Below are positions 23,401 to 35,563 of a DNA stretch of 64,000 bases, piece by piece. A program made the position numbers and the translations under genes. The DNA is from Hofstenia miamia (lineage: Eukaryota; Xenacoelomorpha; Acoela), in NCBI GenBank assembly GCA_004352715.1, contig SCFE01000053.1:590656-654655 (forward strand), in the 5' to 3' direction. How positions within the stretch are numbered: position 1 is the first letter of the stretch; each line of letters opens with the position of its first letter. The notes beneath the pieces are model-generated. The model saw only the letters and a program-made list of their open reading frames with translations. It made no database searches and had not been told where the DNA came from.

Positions 23401-26400
23401 CAGACAATCAATTGTTGACAATGACTCCATTGTTACCCTTCTAACATCTCGTTTACGTCAGACTCAAAGTCAAATGTGTCAGTACTCAAGAGAAATTATT
23501 GAAAAGGACAAACGTATCAAGGTATGGCTATGCAGTGTTCTATACAATTTATTCTTAAACTGCATTTGTGCTTTTAAAATGAAAACCCGTTTTCCGAATT
23601 TCAAGCATTTTTCTCCAAGCTTAGTATGAAAAATAGGCTATTAGTGAAAGTGCTCAATCGTAGTTTTGTAATTTTTTTCTAAAATTCATTGCTGTGGTAA
23701 AGTGACTGAGAAGATTCATTATTAGTTTTATGATTTCTCTAATCCTAGTACTCGGGTAATCATGAGGACGAAACCAACAAAAAAAGGTTAACTGTTTCAT
23801 TTATGTAGATAGAACACCGAATCCCCTTGATACATACCGTACGCAAATTCAGAGGTCGTTGCTTTCTCTGCCGAAGATTTCACGCAGTGTCATGTAAAAA
23901 TGAATGAAGAAGCACTCCTTTATCGACCGGTGCTTTCAGATTTTCATTAGTTCATGAATTATAATCGTTTAAAATTTCAACAAACCTTCCCAACATGTGA
24001 AAATATTCTAAACAGTTTAAGATTATATAGTTCTAGCGTATATTTCAGTAATAATTACATAAATATTTCTTGATCGTTTAGAGTGGGTTTACAACAATTA
24101 ACCCTATTCTATCCAATAAATCTTTCGATTTTAAAAATTTGCCTGATCTTACTATAATCTAATAATTAGGTATTAATTTAATTCTAGCCACTTAATAATT
24201 TAGTAATAAGTTTAATTGAATTTGCAGTGCTGGATTTTGGAAAACGAAGCATTTTGGGCTCATCTATCACGATTTAATGCTTTTTTATCCAATACGTAAA
24301 CAATATAATTTATGTCGATAATTGTGATAAACTGATGAAATAGTTTCGAACGAACTACATTTCTTTCAGTACAAAACGAATATACATGAGTAAAGTGCAT
24401 TCAATAAGTTTGTGTTCAGAATTAATAAGGATCCGATTCGTTATAGATTGTTCTTGACTGCGGTCTAAGGAAAGGGTTGCGTTGTGAATAGAAGCACATT
24501 CACTGTCTGCTCTAACCGAACTCTGTTTACTAAAAGAATATCAGTATATCGAATAGCGGATAATGTTCTAAATAATAATCAGAACTAGGAATAATGTATT
24601 TAAAATACCCTTATAAATACATGGCATATTCACATTCTATTTTGTAATGTGTTTTTTAGAAATAAAACCTTACAAAGGTATTGTATCATTACATGATGCA
24701 GTAAAGCTATTTCTAATTTATTAACCAGTACTCACCCAATATCTTTCATATTGCATTTTGATAGTTCCAACTTGTTTCTAAGTATATTTAATGCTCAAAA
24801 TCAGAATTACATTTAAAAATTTAATGCGGACTGTTATTCAAGAATATACGGTTCTATTTTATAATTGCGCTTTTATTATAGATAAATTTGTAATTAGTCA
24901 AAATATATATTAAGCCTATAAAGCGTTGAGGTTTTTTATTTCTTTGCATTTTCTTTTGTTTCACTTAGACCTAGAAATTCAAATAATAGAAATGCAACAA
25001 GTTGTATAGAATTTCTTCATATTTTTGGAATTGGCATACTGCTATATGCGCTTTTATAATGAATGCAGGTTTTTCATCCAATTTTGCATATTACTACATT
25101 GATCTTCATTTGTACAGCTTTTAGGTTTTGGAAGATAAGGTTGCTCTATTAGCTCGAATTCATTCCGAAGAGGATTCTGGTCATGCGCGAGTGCTTTCTG
25201 AGATGACATCTAAATGTGAACGGTTGGAAATTCAACTCGCTGAGATGGAAGCTTTCTTAGCGGATTACGGTCTTATGTGGGTAGGAAATGAAGAGAATGA
25301 TGAGCCGACTTTTGAAGGAGATAGACCATCCTCAATGTGGAGACCGAATGATTCCTACACGCATATTATCAACTTTGACCTATTAATTCAAAACATGAGA
25401 GAATTAAATGAATTGGTTTCTAGTACAGTTAAGGTACTCTGATTCATATAATTTTCAATGCCTTATGCTATTGACCATCATTGTTAGATTTTGTCAATTA
25501 CAGTTTGCCTAATTTAACCCACCTATGTAAGCTGGTCAAAAGATCTGACCCATAATCCATTTTATATATTTTTACCCGCGAGCCATTCCATAGCAAATAT
25601 TAATCGGCTTTCATTTGTTTCTTAATTTTAAATGCAATTTTTAACATAAGCTGATTGAAAACACTAGCTTTGAGTACACATTATAAAGAAATATAGCAAA
25701 TAATGGTTCATGATATCCTAGCAAATTACATTTTAGAAACATAACTTTTGGATTTTTGAGAATAACTGTGTTTTTTGTTTTACAATTTCTATTTCATACT
25801 GATCCTCTTTAAGGGTATCCTTTAACTCGTGATTTGTCTCCATATTTTTATGTGCCGGTCTAGCCTTGTTAAAAGTGTGTAATGTATTTCCTTTTTTAGT
25901 TTAATGTACTTGATGAATTTAATAAGTTTTTCATTTTAGATTAATCGCGTTGGAAATGAAGCGCGCCTACATCATACCAAACCAATTTCTGTGGTTTACC
26001 ACAAAGACGGTTTTAAATTCATTGACTCCAATGAAAATATAGATTCTTTTTATGAATACACAAGCACTTTTGCAAGAAGCTTCGTCAGAGACATTTTGGA
26101 CGGGTAGATAGTTTATATAATTTTCTTCCATGACGTCATTGCTATCTTAAAATTGATTTCAGTTTTATTATTTAGGGCAAACGTTGACTGTATCGACCTT
26201 AAGACCATTGCCGAAACAATATTGTTTTCAAAATCAAGAATTGTACTATCAGACGTGAATAAGTCATCTTGTAATTTACTAATCATTATGGTATAATTTT
26301 TATCCACAAAATAGTTTAATGTCAATCCAGCGTTAATGATCTATAGTAGATTGTTTCATTTTCTAATACCTAATTTTGCCAATCTATGTTGATTAATCGT

Positions 26401-28331
26401 ACGCTTCTTTTCTATATTTTTATATTTTGTAAAAATGCGACAGGGTAAATTTGAAGTTCTTGGAAGTTAACGAAATATTGATATAGATTTTTTGATTGAT
26501 TACTCGTTTCATTGAAAGGCTGAAAATTTTATTCTTGCAATTCAATTTGTATTCTTGCAATTTTCGAAAATTAGACTGATAAATAAATGAATGCCATTGC
26601 AATTTGCTTTAATGGTGTTATTAAGCCATTTCAGATGCGTTACTGCCTGGTGGGAGTAGACACATTCCCAGTGGGAAAGTTTTCTACTTTGGCTCTTGAC
26701 ATTGAAGGGTTCAATTCAATTTAATTTGGAAAAATCGATCGATTCAACTCGCCACTTGCCATAATGAAAACCATTTATTTTGTTTTAATTTTCATCAAGA
26801 ACTCAATTGCTTTTTGTACATTTTAATAAAGTTGATGTAGTTTTGATAAAATCTGGACTGAATATTCAATGTCATAATGCTATTCTTAAATTTCTGCAGT
26901 TATTCGAAATATTGCTGATGAAAATGATTTTGCTAATTTAGTTATTTTCCTGCCAACTTACAACAAACTTATCCCGATGGTGTTGCCTTTAAAGTTGAAG
27001 ATCGTCGTAATGACATGTACTCTGAAGACTCTCCTGTTGTCTTTCCTGGGCGTGGACAAGCAGTTATGTCCGCAAAACAGTTTGCTGACCGATTACCACG
27101 ATCTGTTATAAAATCAGGAAAGATTATTTCTGTGCGTCAAGATATTGAAGACATTTTGACGGGAAATTCTGAATCAGTGAGATATTTTAGCAATCATTTA
27201 GTTTTGTCATATTTTTTGTGTGTATATGCAATTCTTCATGTAGCATGCACATGAACATATGCTATTTTTAATGTATAATTGAATTGATACAAATACTCGT
27301 ACATTTAGGATTAGAATTTAATGAAATGTAGTGTTTACGAAGTTTTGAGGTTATTGTCTCTATTTAGCATTTTTAAGGTGGTATTAATAGAGTGTGCAAC
27401 TGAAATTTTATGAAATTTATTTATGAATAGTATTCTTGGGTGTCACTCGTAGTATCTCCTGCAAATGTTTAAGAACACTACATTTCTAAAATGTTTTATT
27501 TTTGCACTAGACCGAAAAAAATGAGATTGAGCATTAAAATGTACTTCAACTATTTAAAAATTCATAATACCCGGATACTCTCTGATTGGTTGTGACTAAA
27601 TTCTGTAAATTTTCTTTAATAGATCAGGAATTAACCTCTCTGATTGAGAATATATTAAATGTAATGGAAAACCTGAGATGAATTAAATTCATGTTAGCAG
27701 GTTTACAATTCATGTTCTAAGTCGTAAAAGTACTATTCTATTTTTATTCATAACATTTATAAAATATTTATTATTGAAAACATTGATTGCAAGAGAGCTA
27801 GACTTGTATGTTGAGATTAATATAGGTTAAAATACTCATAATTTTGTATGAAGTGAATTATATGAATAATATAGAATATACAAATATAATTTAAATTTCC
27901 ACAATTTGTTTAAATTTGTGCAAGAGACTTGTAGAGCAATGTTGACTTTAGATTTACATTTGTACAAATTAAAGCTGAATTTTTAGTCCAAGAAACCCGC
28001 TGGTGTGGAAGTTATTGAAACGGAATGTATCGCTCAAATTAGGAATTCTGCACGAGCGAAGCAAGTCCGTTCTTCTTCTCCTACTCAAGTAAAAACGTCA
28101 ACACTGAGAGTACGTTCAGAAAATGGTGAAAGAGTATTTCTCCTAAAAATGTCTTCTAACGAAACAATTAAAGATCTCAGACGATACATTGATAAGCATC
28201 GCAGTGAAGTAGGTGACTATGATATTTCCACTGGCTACCCTGGTTCAAGAATTCTTAGGGATTCATCAGCAACCCTTGAACAAGAAGGTCTTGTGCCCAA
28301 TGCAGTTCTAATGCTAAAGTCAATGCGATGA
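20488..28331 (+). CDS. UBXN11: UBX domain-containing protein 11 homologue, six exons
   Basis: Exons are 20488-20689, 23349-23521, 25125-25433, 25940-26103, 26942-27176 and 27987-28331. All introns are GT-AG, and phases close to 1428 nt (475 aa plus stop), close to the ~520 aa of the human protein. Residues 1-67 are Ser/Pro-rich. Coiled coil follows through exons 2-3 (RLRQTQSQMCQYSREIIEKD, then VALLARIHSEEDSGHARVL). The SEP domain spans exons 4-5: GFKFIDSNENIDSF, VRDILDG joined in phase to YFPANLQ, then YPDGVAFKVEDRRNDMY and FPGRGQAV. The C-terminal UBX domain (TLRVRSENGERVFLLKMSS to LVPNAVLMLKSM) ends the protein. SEP-UBX proteins are adaptors of the p97/VCP ATPase; UBXN11 (socius) is linked to Rnd GTPases and actin. 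The start ATG has A at -3. Two Tc1 copies sit in intron 1. Confidence 0.88.
20784..21430 (+). mobile_element. Tc1-like element, internally deleted and cut by N 21431
   Basis: The left TIR CAGTCCCGGACAAATTAATT is followed after about 70 bp by a jump into the middle of the transposase, a deletion of roughly 360 bp relative to 21572-22866. Retained parts include SDETAIEV (first catalytic Asp), FQHDNAPSHSAKSVQTF (second Asp) and PPYSPDMNLIENL (Glu; 34 residues separate Asp and Glu, DD34E). A 2 nt deletion near 21168 shifts the frame. The copy is cut at the N at 21431, which is followed by 140 bp of unrelated intron sequence. Confidence 0.85.
21572..22866 (+). mobile_element. Tc1-like DD34E element, nearly full length, dead
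   Basis: TIRs CAGTCCCGGACAAATTAATT (left) and its complement ending GGACAAATTAATTGCCCACC (right) enclose 1.3 kb with TA at the ends, inside UBXN11 intron 1. The transposase begins near ATG 21752. It has a helix-turn-helix region (MFSVSRRTVRRIVHQHQ, then a GRRQILTAQT linker) and catalytic SDETAIEV, FQHDNAPSHS and YSPDMNLIENLW. Lesions are a TAA near 21815, a TAG near 22122 (the other copy has CAG there) and a 1 nt deletion near 22487. The element inserts at TA by cut-and-paste; this copy cannot make the enzyme. The shared intron location suggests it does not harm splicing. Confidence 0.9.
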
Positions 28332-28783
28332 ACAATCTGAAATATTGAAATTTAATTTTATTTTTTATTTGTCTATTGGTGTATTGTATTGTATATAAGT
28401 GTGTATATTTGTAAATATTTGTGTAAATTATATGTGTTTTCATGTTTGGACATCTAGCATTCTTTTGGGTTTTAGGAATAGCTTTTGTGATTTTTGTTAA
28501 TTAATGCTATGTAGTGGTAAAGAAAAAATTTATTTGTAAGCTAAACGTCAAATCAACCAGAATTAATATTTTCAAATCAGGCATTGTAATTCTAGTTAGC
28601 AATGTGTTCTTGGGGTCAAGCATTTATAGATAATCAGACAAACTCTTTCTGGGGAATCCTTTTATATCATTGTAAGATGACAGGTTGCATTCTCTACAGT
28701 ACGAAATGCTTCAAAGCATTTATATGATTTATATTAAGCAATTAACAGCAAGGAAGTTTAGAAGAGGAAGCGGCGCTTTATTT
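28332..28783. other. 3' flank of UBXN11
   Basis: Contains the presumed 3' UTR. No AATAAA was seen close to the stop codon. The sequence runs into the 1000 N gap at 28784; just before it lies GAAGAGGAAGCGGCGC, whose origin is unknown. Confidence 0.4.
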
Positions 28784-29783
28784 NNNNNNNNNNNNNNNNN
28801 NNNNNNNNNNNNNNNNNNNNNNNNNNNNNNNNNNNNNNNNNNNNNNNNNNNNNNNNNNNNNNNNNNNNNNNNNNNNNNNNNNNNNNNNNNNNNNNNNNNN
28901 NNNNNNNNNNNNNNNNNNNNNNNNNNNNNNNNNNNNNNNNNNNNNNNNNNNNNNNNNNNNNNNNNNNNNNNNNNNNNNNNNNNNNNNNNNNNNNNNNNNN
29001 NNNNNNNNNNNNNNNNNNNNNNNNNNNNNNNNNNNNNNNNNNNNNNNNNNNNNNNNNNNNNNNNNNNNNNNNNNNNNNNNNNNNNNNNNNNNNNNNNNNN
29101 NNNNNNNNNNNNNNNNNNNNNNNNNNNNNNNNNNNNNNNNNNNNNNNNNNNNNNNNNNNNNNNNNNNNNNNNNNNNNNNNNNNNNNNNNNNNNNNNNNNN
29201 NNNNNNNNNNNNNNNNNNNNNNNNNNNNNNNNNNNNNNNNNNNNNNNNNNNNNNNNNNNNNNNNNNNNNNNNNNNNNNNNNNNNNNNNNNNNNNNNNNNN
29301 NNNNNNNNNNNNNNNNNNNNNNNNNNNNNNNNNNNNNNNNNNNNNNNNNNNNNNNNNNNNNNNNNNNNNNNNNNNNNNNNNNNNNNNNNNNNNNNNNNNN
29401 NNNNNNNNNNNNNNNNNNNNNNNNNNNNNNNNNNNNNNNNNNNNNNNNNNNNNNNNNNNNNNNNNNNNNNNNNNNNNNNNNNNNNNNNNNNNNNNNNNNN
29501 NNNNNNNNNNNNNNNNNNNNNNNNNNNNNNNNNNNNNNNNNNNNNNNNNNNNNNNNNNNNNNNNNNNNNNNNNNNNNNNNNNNNNNNNNNNNNNNNNNNN
29601 NNNNNNNNNNNNNNNNNNNNNNNNNNNNNNNNNNNNNNNNNNNNNNNNNNNNNNNNNNNNNNNNNNNNNNNNNNNNNNNNNNNNNNNNNNNNNNNNNNNN
29701 NNNNNNNNNNNNNNNNNNNNNNNNNNNNNNNNNNNNNNNNNNNNNNNNNNNNNNNNNNNNNNNNNNNNNNNNNNNNNNNNNNN
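28784..29783. other. 1000 N scaffold gap
   Basis: Exactly 1000 N, followed by a (TA)n tract. The length is a convention, not a measurement. Confidence 0.98.
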
Positions 29784-30029
29784 ATATATATATATATATA
29801 TATATGCTATAGATACTATGTGATTTGTATCCACCACCCGCACTTTATGATTTTTTATACTATCAGCGCCCTCTCTGATGCAAAGCCGAAATAATTCATT
29901 TTATACAAAAAATTTTACGTTGCGCATTCGGAAAAGGGATCTAATTTCTTATGTATAATTTTCAAGTTTTTTCAAAAAACATTTTTTGACCAGTATCCAG
30001 CGCGTTATATAATCATCATCAACAAACAA

Positions 30030-31274
30030 TTTGCAGCAAAAAAATTACAATATGCAAACTATATTCCTCAGGGTACAATTTTGGTTCCCTTATTATTTAA
30101 TATTTACATAAATGATTTGTCCGAGCAAGTAGCATGTGACGTTATACAATATGCAGATGACACAATATTATTTCATTCTAATAAATTTCCCGAAAAAGCG
30201 GTTCAAACTCTCGAAACAAACTGTGCTTCTCTTGCTAAATATTTTGCTTCTATAAAACTAAGAGTAAATCCACTAAAAACTCAATTCTGTATTGTCAAAT
30301 CAAAAACTAAATCTACTGATACTTCAAAATACAAACTTAATTTCAACGGCATTCAAATAAAACAGGTTGAGTCTTTTAAGTACCTCGGAATAATTTTTGA
30401 CATAAATCTAAATTTTGAAGAGCAACTAAATCATGTTGTTAGAAAAATGGCCATATCGATTAAAGCAATTAACTTAATTTCTCAAAAAACTTCCAACTAA
30501 AGCAAAAATTCAATTAATATATGCTCTAATATTAAGTCATTTTAACTGTGCCAATATACTCTACATAGATATAAACCAAAAATTTCTCAGGAAATTCCAA
30601 GTGCAACTAAATTGGGCTATCAAAGTAGCAGTAAATAATCATAGTTTTAATAAGAATAATGAATATAGAAAAATTTCAAAAATATTTCTACATTCGCAAT
30701 GTTACATCCATATAAATGTCTTAACGACGCTCTTCAAAATAGTTAACAATACCTTTCCATATTACAAAAATGACTTTCTTGCTGCAAAATTAATCAATAA
30801 ACAAAATCAAAGAACACACATAATTGAACCTATTAGGTATAAGAAGCGAATAATGAAAAATTCATTTCTAAACACAGCCATAAACATGTGGAATGAATTA
30901 CCAAATATATTAAATAAATAAGTAGATTAAAAAATTTTAAAATTGATATTAAAAAATATTTTTGCACTTATAATATAAAAAAACTGAAATGGCGAGCTTA
31001 TAAATTTTATAATCCTGATTTCTCTATTAATAGAAACTAGCAATAGTCATAGACCAAGTTAACCACTTTTTGTTTGTAAATATTCGTTGTTTTCTTTTTT
31101 TTGTTTAATTTTGTATTACTTTCTTGACGCTTTCAGAATTTGTTAGCAGTATTTCTATTTATTGCTAAAACAATTTCTGAATATAGATTTTTCTTCTTCT
31201 TCTTCATTAAAATTATAAAATGATATTTAGAATAAATATAAACACTTTGTTGGATTAATTTTTTAATTTAATAG
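30030..31274 (+). mobile_element. LINE family A, 5'-truncated 3' half
   Basis: The frame at 30081-30500 has LLFNIYINDLSEQVACD and the reverse transcriptase box IQYADDTILFHSN, followed by ASIKLRVNPLKTQFCIVKSK and VESFKYLGIIFD. This is the usual thumb-side order of jockey/CR1-like LINEs. A frame break near 30490 is followed by 30601-30921 (IKVAVNNHSFNKNNEYRKIS, MWNELPNIL), the typical LINE C-terminus. The 3' end carries a (CTT)n-type tail around 31190-31206. The upstream palm motif GVPQG reads YIPQG. It copies its own RNA at a nicked target; this copy is dead. Confidence 0.85.
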
Positions 31275-31275
31275 N

Positions 31276-32033
31276 ATATATGCTCTAATATTAAGTCATT
31301 TTAACTGTGCCAATATACTCTACATAGATATAAACCAAAAATTTCTCAGGAAATTCCAAGTGCAACTAAATTGGGCTATCAAAGTAGCAGTAAATAATCA
31401 TAGTTTTAATAAGAATAATGAATATAGAAAAATTTCAAAAATATTTCTACATTCGCAATGTTACATCCATATAAATGTCTTAACGACGCTCTTCAAAATA
31501 GTTAACAATACCTTTCCATATTACAAAAATGACTTTCTTGCTGCAAAATTAATCAATAAACAAAATCAAAGAACACACATAATTGAACCTATTAGGTATA
31601 AGAAGCGAATAATGAAAAATTCATTTCTAAACACAGCCATAAACATGTGGAATGAATTACCAAATATATTAAATAAATAAGTAGATTAAAAAATTTTAAA
31701 ATTGATATTAAAAAATATTTTTGCACTTATAATATAAAAAAACTGAAATGGCGAGCTTATAAATTTTATAATCCTGATTTCTCTATTAATAGAAACTAGC
31801 AATAGTCATAGACCAAGTTAACCACTTTTTGTTTGTAAATATTCGTTGTTTTCTTTTTTTTGTTTAATTTTGTATTACTTTCTTGACGCTTTCAGAATTT
31901 GTTAGCAGTATTTCTATTTATTGCTAAAACAATTTCTGAATATAGATTTTTCTTCTTCTTCTTCATTAAAATTATAAAATGATATTTAGAATAAATATAA
32001 ACACTTTGTTGGATTAATTTTTTAATTTAATAG
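31276..32033 (+). repeat. Exact 758 bp repeat of 30517-31274 across N 31275
   Basis: Bases 31276-32033 repeat 30517-31274, with no difference that I can see, and are joined to it by a single N. This is almost surely one LINE 3' end counted twice by the assembler. The second copy of the 106 aa frame (31360-31680) is therefore not extra coding capacity. Confidence 0.9.
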
Positions 32034-32189
32034 CTTTGTTTTATCGATGTTTATAATTTCAATGACCTCTGCCATTTTTGTATATTTTGTTCTTGTAATC
32101 ATCTTAACATTTTTGATGTTGATATTATGAATGTGATTAAAAATGGTTTCATCGATGTATAATTTCTTACAATCAACTAAAGATGAAGT

Positions 32190-32629
32190 CAATTCTTTTG
32201 ATATTTGATCTTTGCTGCAAATTAAATTTATTGGTTTAAATGATTGAAATATTGGAATAATCTCGTAAATTGTAAAATTGTATTAAATGATAGGAGCTTA
32301 GTTTTCAATTGAATTGTATTTTCAATATATGTTCTAGTTTCTTTTTAAACTCACATTTTTCATGATTAGTTCTCAATAAACATTGATCTACAATTTTTTT
32401 ATAAGATGATGTGGATATCCATTATCACGAAACATATCATATAATTAATGTAAAAAATTTGTGATTTTCAAATATGATGATGATGTTTTATAATTCGTTG
32501 ACACAAACATCTGATTGCATTTAACCTATGATTTGGATCACAAGAATCAAATAGTATGCAAAGACCGCCGTTCGTTTTCTTAAGTATTTCAGTTTCATAT
32601 GATCTTCCAAGATTTGTTGCAGCAACATC
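32190..32629 (-). mobile_element. Penelope-like RT C-terminal relic
   Basis: The minus strand from the gap edge reads TEILKKTNGGLCILFDSCDP, then NHRLNAIRCLCQRI and, after frame breaks, FRDNGYPHHLIKK. The order 'SNHP...K...IR.L..R' then 'NGYP..LI' is that of the Penelope-like reverse transcriptase C-terminal region. The similarity was judged by eye and is modest. The element is cut by the gap at 32630. Confidence 0.4.
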
Positions 32630-33629
32630 NNNNNNNNNNNNNNNNNNNNNNNNNNNNNNNNNNNNNNNNNNNNNNNNNNNNNNNNNNNNNNNNNNNNNNN
32701 NNNNNNNNNNNNNNNNNNNNNNNNNNNNNNNNNNNNNNNNNNNNNNNNNNNNNNNNNNNNNNNNNNNNNNNNNNNNNNNNNNNNNNNNNNNNNNNNNNNN
32801 NNNNNNNNNNNNNNNNNNNNNNNNNNNNNNNNNNNNNNNNNNNNNNNNNNNNNNNNNNNNNNNNNNNNNNNNNNNNNNNNNNNNNNNNNNNNNNNNNNNN
32901 NNNNNNNNNNNNNNNNNNNNNNNNNNNNNNNNNNNNNNNNNNNNNNNNNNNNNNNNNNNNNNNNNNNNNNNNNNNNNNNNNNNNNNNNNNNNNNNNNNNN
33001 NNNNNNNNNNNNNNNNNNNNNNNNNNNNNNNNNNNNNNNNNNNNNNNNNNNNNNNNNNNNNNNNNNNNNNNNNNNNNNNNNNNNNNNNNNNNNNNNNNNN
33101 NNNNNNNNNNNNNNNNNNNNNNNNNNNNNNNNNNNNNNNNNNNNNNNNNNNNNNNNNNNNNNNNNNNNNNNNNNNNNNNNNNNNNNNNNNNNNNNNNNNN
33201 NNNNNNNNNNNNNNNNNNNNNNNNNNNNNNNNNNNNNNNNNNNNNNNNNNNNNNNNNNNNNNNNNNNNNNNNNNNNNNNNNNNNNNNNNNNNNNNNNNNN
33301 NNNNNNNNNNNNNNNNNNNNNNNNNNNNNNNNNNNNNNNNNNNNNNNNNNNNNNNNNNNNNNNNNNNNNNNNNNNNNNNNNNNNNNNNNNNNNNNNNNNN
33401 NNNNNNNNNNNNNNNNNNNNNNNNNNNNNNNNNNNNNNNNNNNNNNNNNNNNNNNNNNNNNNNNNNNNNNNNNNNNNNNNNNNNNNNNNNNNNNNNNNNN
33501 NNNNNNNNNNNNNNNNNNNNNNNNNNNNNNNNNNNNNNNNNNNNNNNNNNNNNNNNNNNNNNNNNNNNNNNNNNNNNNNNNNNNNNNNNNNNNNNNNNNN
33601 NNNNNNNNNNNNNNNNNNNNNNNNNNNNN
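32630..33629. other. 1000 N scaffold gap
   Basis: Exactly 1000 N between a Penelope-like relic and an ORF1-like fragment. Confidence 0.98.
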
Positions 33630-33926
33630 AAATTCAGCTTCTGCTCTCAAGTGTTTTGGGCGTTGTATCTTCTTTTGTGTTTGAGACGGCACATGATTTA
33701 TTTCTGGAGTTACTTGAGTAGTTTTGTTGGTGGATTCAGAAGGAGTTTCTTTGATGGCTGCTAGCATGTTGAACAGGATAATTAGTTCATCTCTGCCGAG
33801 ATTCTTGAGAGGAGCTAATAATTTACTTTTGGTTAACTCCTCTTCAGGTAACGCAATGAGCGACGTAGCGTTAAGCGTGGTAAGCACAGCGCGCTCGCAA
33901 GGACCGACTGCTCGCGGTGAAAGCAT
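33630..33926 (-). mobile_element. Possible LINE ORF1 N-terminus, partial
   Basis: The minus-strand frame from ATG 33926 encodes MLSPRAVGPCERAVLTTLNA, then a Leu-rich helix (LLAPLKNLGRDELIILFNML) and a Ser/Thr/Lys-rich linker, running open into the gap. The layout resembles the frame at 63600-64000 (FALLNKENAAEALLLLFESS plus a Ser-rich basic linker) that leads to an SGNH-like segment. I read both as ORF1-type proteins of LINEs, but this one lacks the diagnostic part. A host exon is the alternative. Confidence 0.35.
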
Positions 33927-34009
33927 TGGTAATTATTTAAATTTAAACAAATTATATATAACTAAAATGATCATTTTATTTAAATTTAAACAAATTACAT
34001 ATAACTAAA

Positions 34010-35389
34010 ATGATCATTGCAGCTAGCAAAAAACTATTGAATACAAAATTTAAATAAAGACTTCTTAAATTTTCAAAGCCTATTAATGCAAATGCATTAG
34101 CAATTTATAGGATCGTAAGCAATTTTTGAAACTTGGCTAAGATAAGTTACCTACATTTAGATAAATTGCACACCTAGACACATATTTGCAATTTTACATC
34201 CTTTATGAAACTTTGGCATGCACAACTTAAATAATTATATTTTCAAATCAAACAGGTGTTTTAGTAATCGGAAACAAGTTAACATTAAATAAACCATTTT
34301 GTCCAATTTATGTTAAGTTTTCTCCAAAACACATTGGGAAATTTTGAAATCATGAGGCATGGACAACATTTTTTAATGTAATGTTAAAAATTTGTATTAA
34401 GCTGTATGGCTGTGCCTAAATTACTTAAAAAATGAAATAATTTTCATTAAAAATTCTGATTTTCTTTAAAAAATTTGAATTCTCTCCAAATCTAGAGTTC
34501 AAATGAATATAAGGCTTAAAGCCCATGGGATTAAGAATGAACATTAACTGATTCTTGATATGGAGGTAAAATCAGGGGTCACGAAAATGAACGAGAAACC
34601 ACTGATATATCCGGTGGTGCTACAAAGTTTGAATAACTTAATTCATTTTTGAGTTATAAGTGCTTCAAAATCTTTCCAGTATCAATAATTTTTTTCAAAA
34701 AATTCTTAAGCTAATTAGGTTGAGCACAACGGAACTTTTCTAATCGAGTTGAAATTAAAAGCGGTGTTGTACAAAAAATAACATTTGTACCTTTGCACAG
34801 CAAAATATATAAATTAACAATTTAACTCATGTGTCTTTGAGGCAAAAATCATTTTAAAGCCTTGTAACTCATTGTAAACTTAAGGCAAGCAACTGAAAAA
34901 CTTGTCAAATGTTGTTGTAGTGAGCCTATTTAATTACATGCTTTTATTTAAAATGCCTTAATTTCCCCATTTTACTTTCCTCAGAAATCACATGTTTTGT
35001 TTTTGTGTTGTTCATCTTTATTCTTAGGTTAACCCAAAATTTAAAATTTTTTATAATTTTTAGTACGCTTAGACTAGGTAGAATAATTACACTGCCCGAC
35101 AAGAAAATTTATTCTTGAAAACGATCTCCATATTTGACGAATGCTAGTGATAACTATTAAAAAATGGTATAACATTAATTGATATAATCTAGAGACATTT
35201 GCAGTATGAAATTTTGGCAATTAATATGACCATATTGACATGTAGCACTCAGATTATGTCCAGAAGAATAGACAGTACTCCCAATTATTCAAAATCTATT
35301 TAACTCAGTGTAGTAAATTTTTTGCTATATGCAGCTTTAAGGTAGATTTCTTCGAGTATAGAGAGGGCTTCATTAGAGAATTAGACATG
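34010..35389. other. No gene seen; contains short dispersed repeat
   Basis: AT-rich and without a convincing frame. The stretch 34570-34660 (GGTCACGAAAATGAACGAGA to CCGGTGGTGCT, then ATTCATTTTTGAGTTATAA) resembles 23885-23965 in UBXN11 intron 2 and may be a small dispersed element. Confidence 0.4.
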
Positions 35390-35471
35390 CATCGGCTCGG
35401 TCAGCTTCTACTCCGTAAATTACGCTCTGAGTGATTAGCCATTTCAGCATTTGTTACCTTTGTAATAAGCC

Positions 35472-35509
<38 letters not shown>

Positions 35510-35563
35510 GTACTAATGTGATTTTAATAAACAACTTTACTCGTACTGCTTAACCTTATATCA
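35390..35563 (+). repeat. 5' LTR of the 35.4-39.8 kb gypsy element
   Basis: The right part matches the 3' LTR: ATGTACTAATGTGATTTTAA then TACTGCTTAACCTTATA, with ending ..TCA. A (TA)n expansion lies at 35476-35507. The left boundary is uncertain. The segment 35340-35432 also reads as an open exon-like stretch (DFFEYREGFIRELDMHRL...), so the LTR start could be further right. Confidence 0.55.

Noticed and set aside
28685-29843. Long open frames over the 1000 N gaps (also at 32.6, 47.6 and 50 kb)
   Set aside because: They are open only because N carries no stop codon. Only the sequenced flanks were considered.
31360-31680. Second 106 aa LINE C-terminal frame as a separate gene
   Set aside because: It lies in the exact 758 bp repeat across N 31275, so it is counted as an assembly duplicate.
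35338-35432. Open stretch DFFEYREGFIRELDMHRL... as a host exon upstream of 41666
   Set aside because: It overlaps the probable 5' LTR of the gypsy element and has no GT donor at its end; kept only as a weak alternative.
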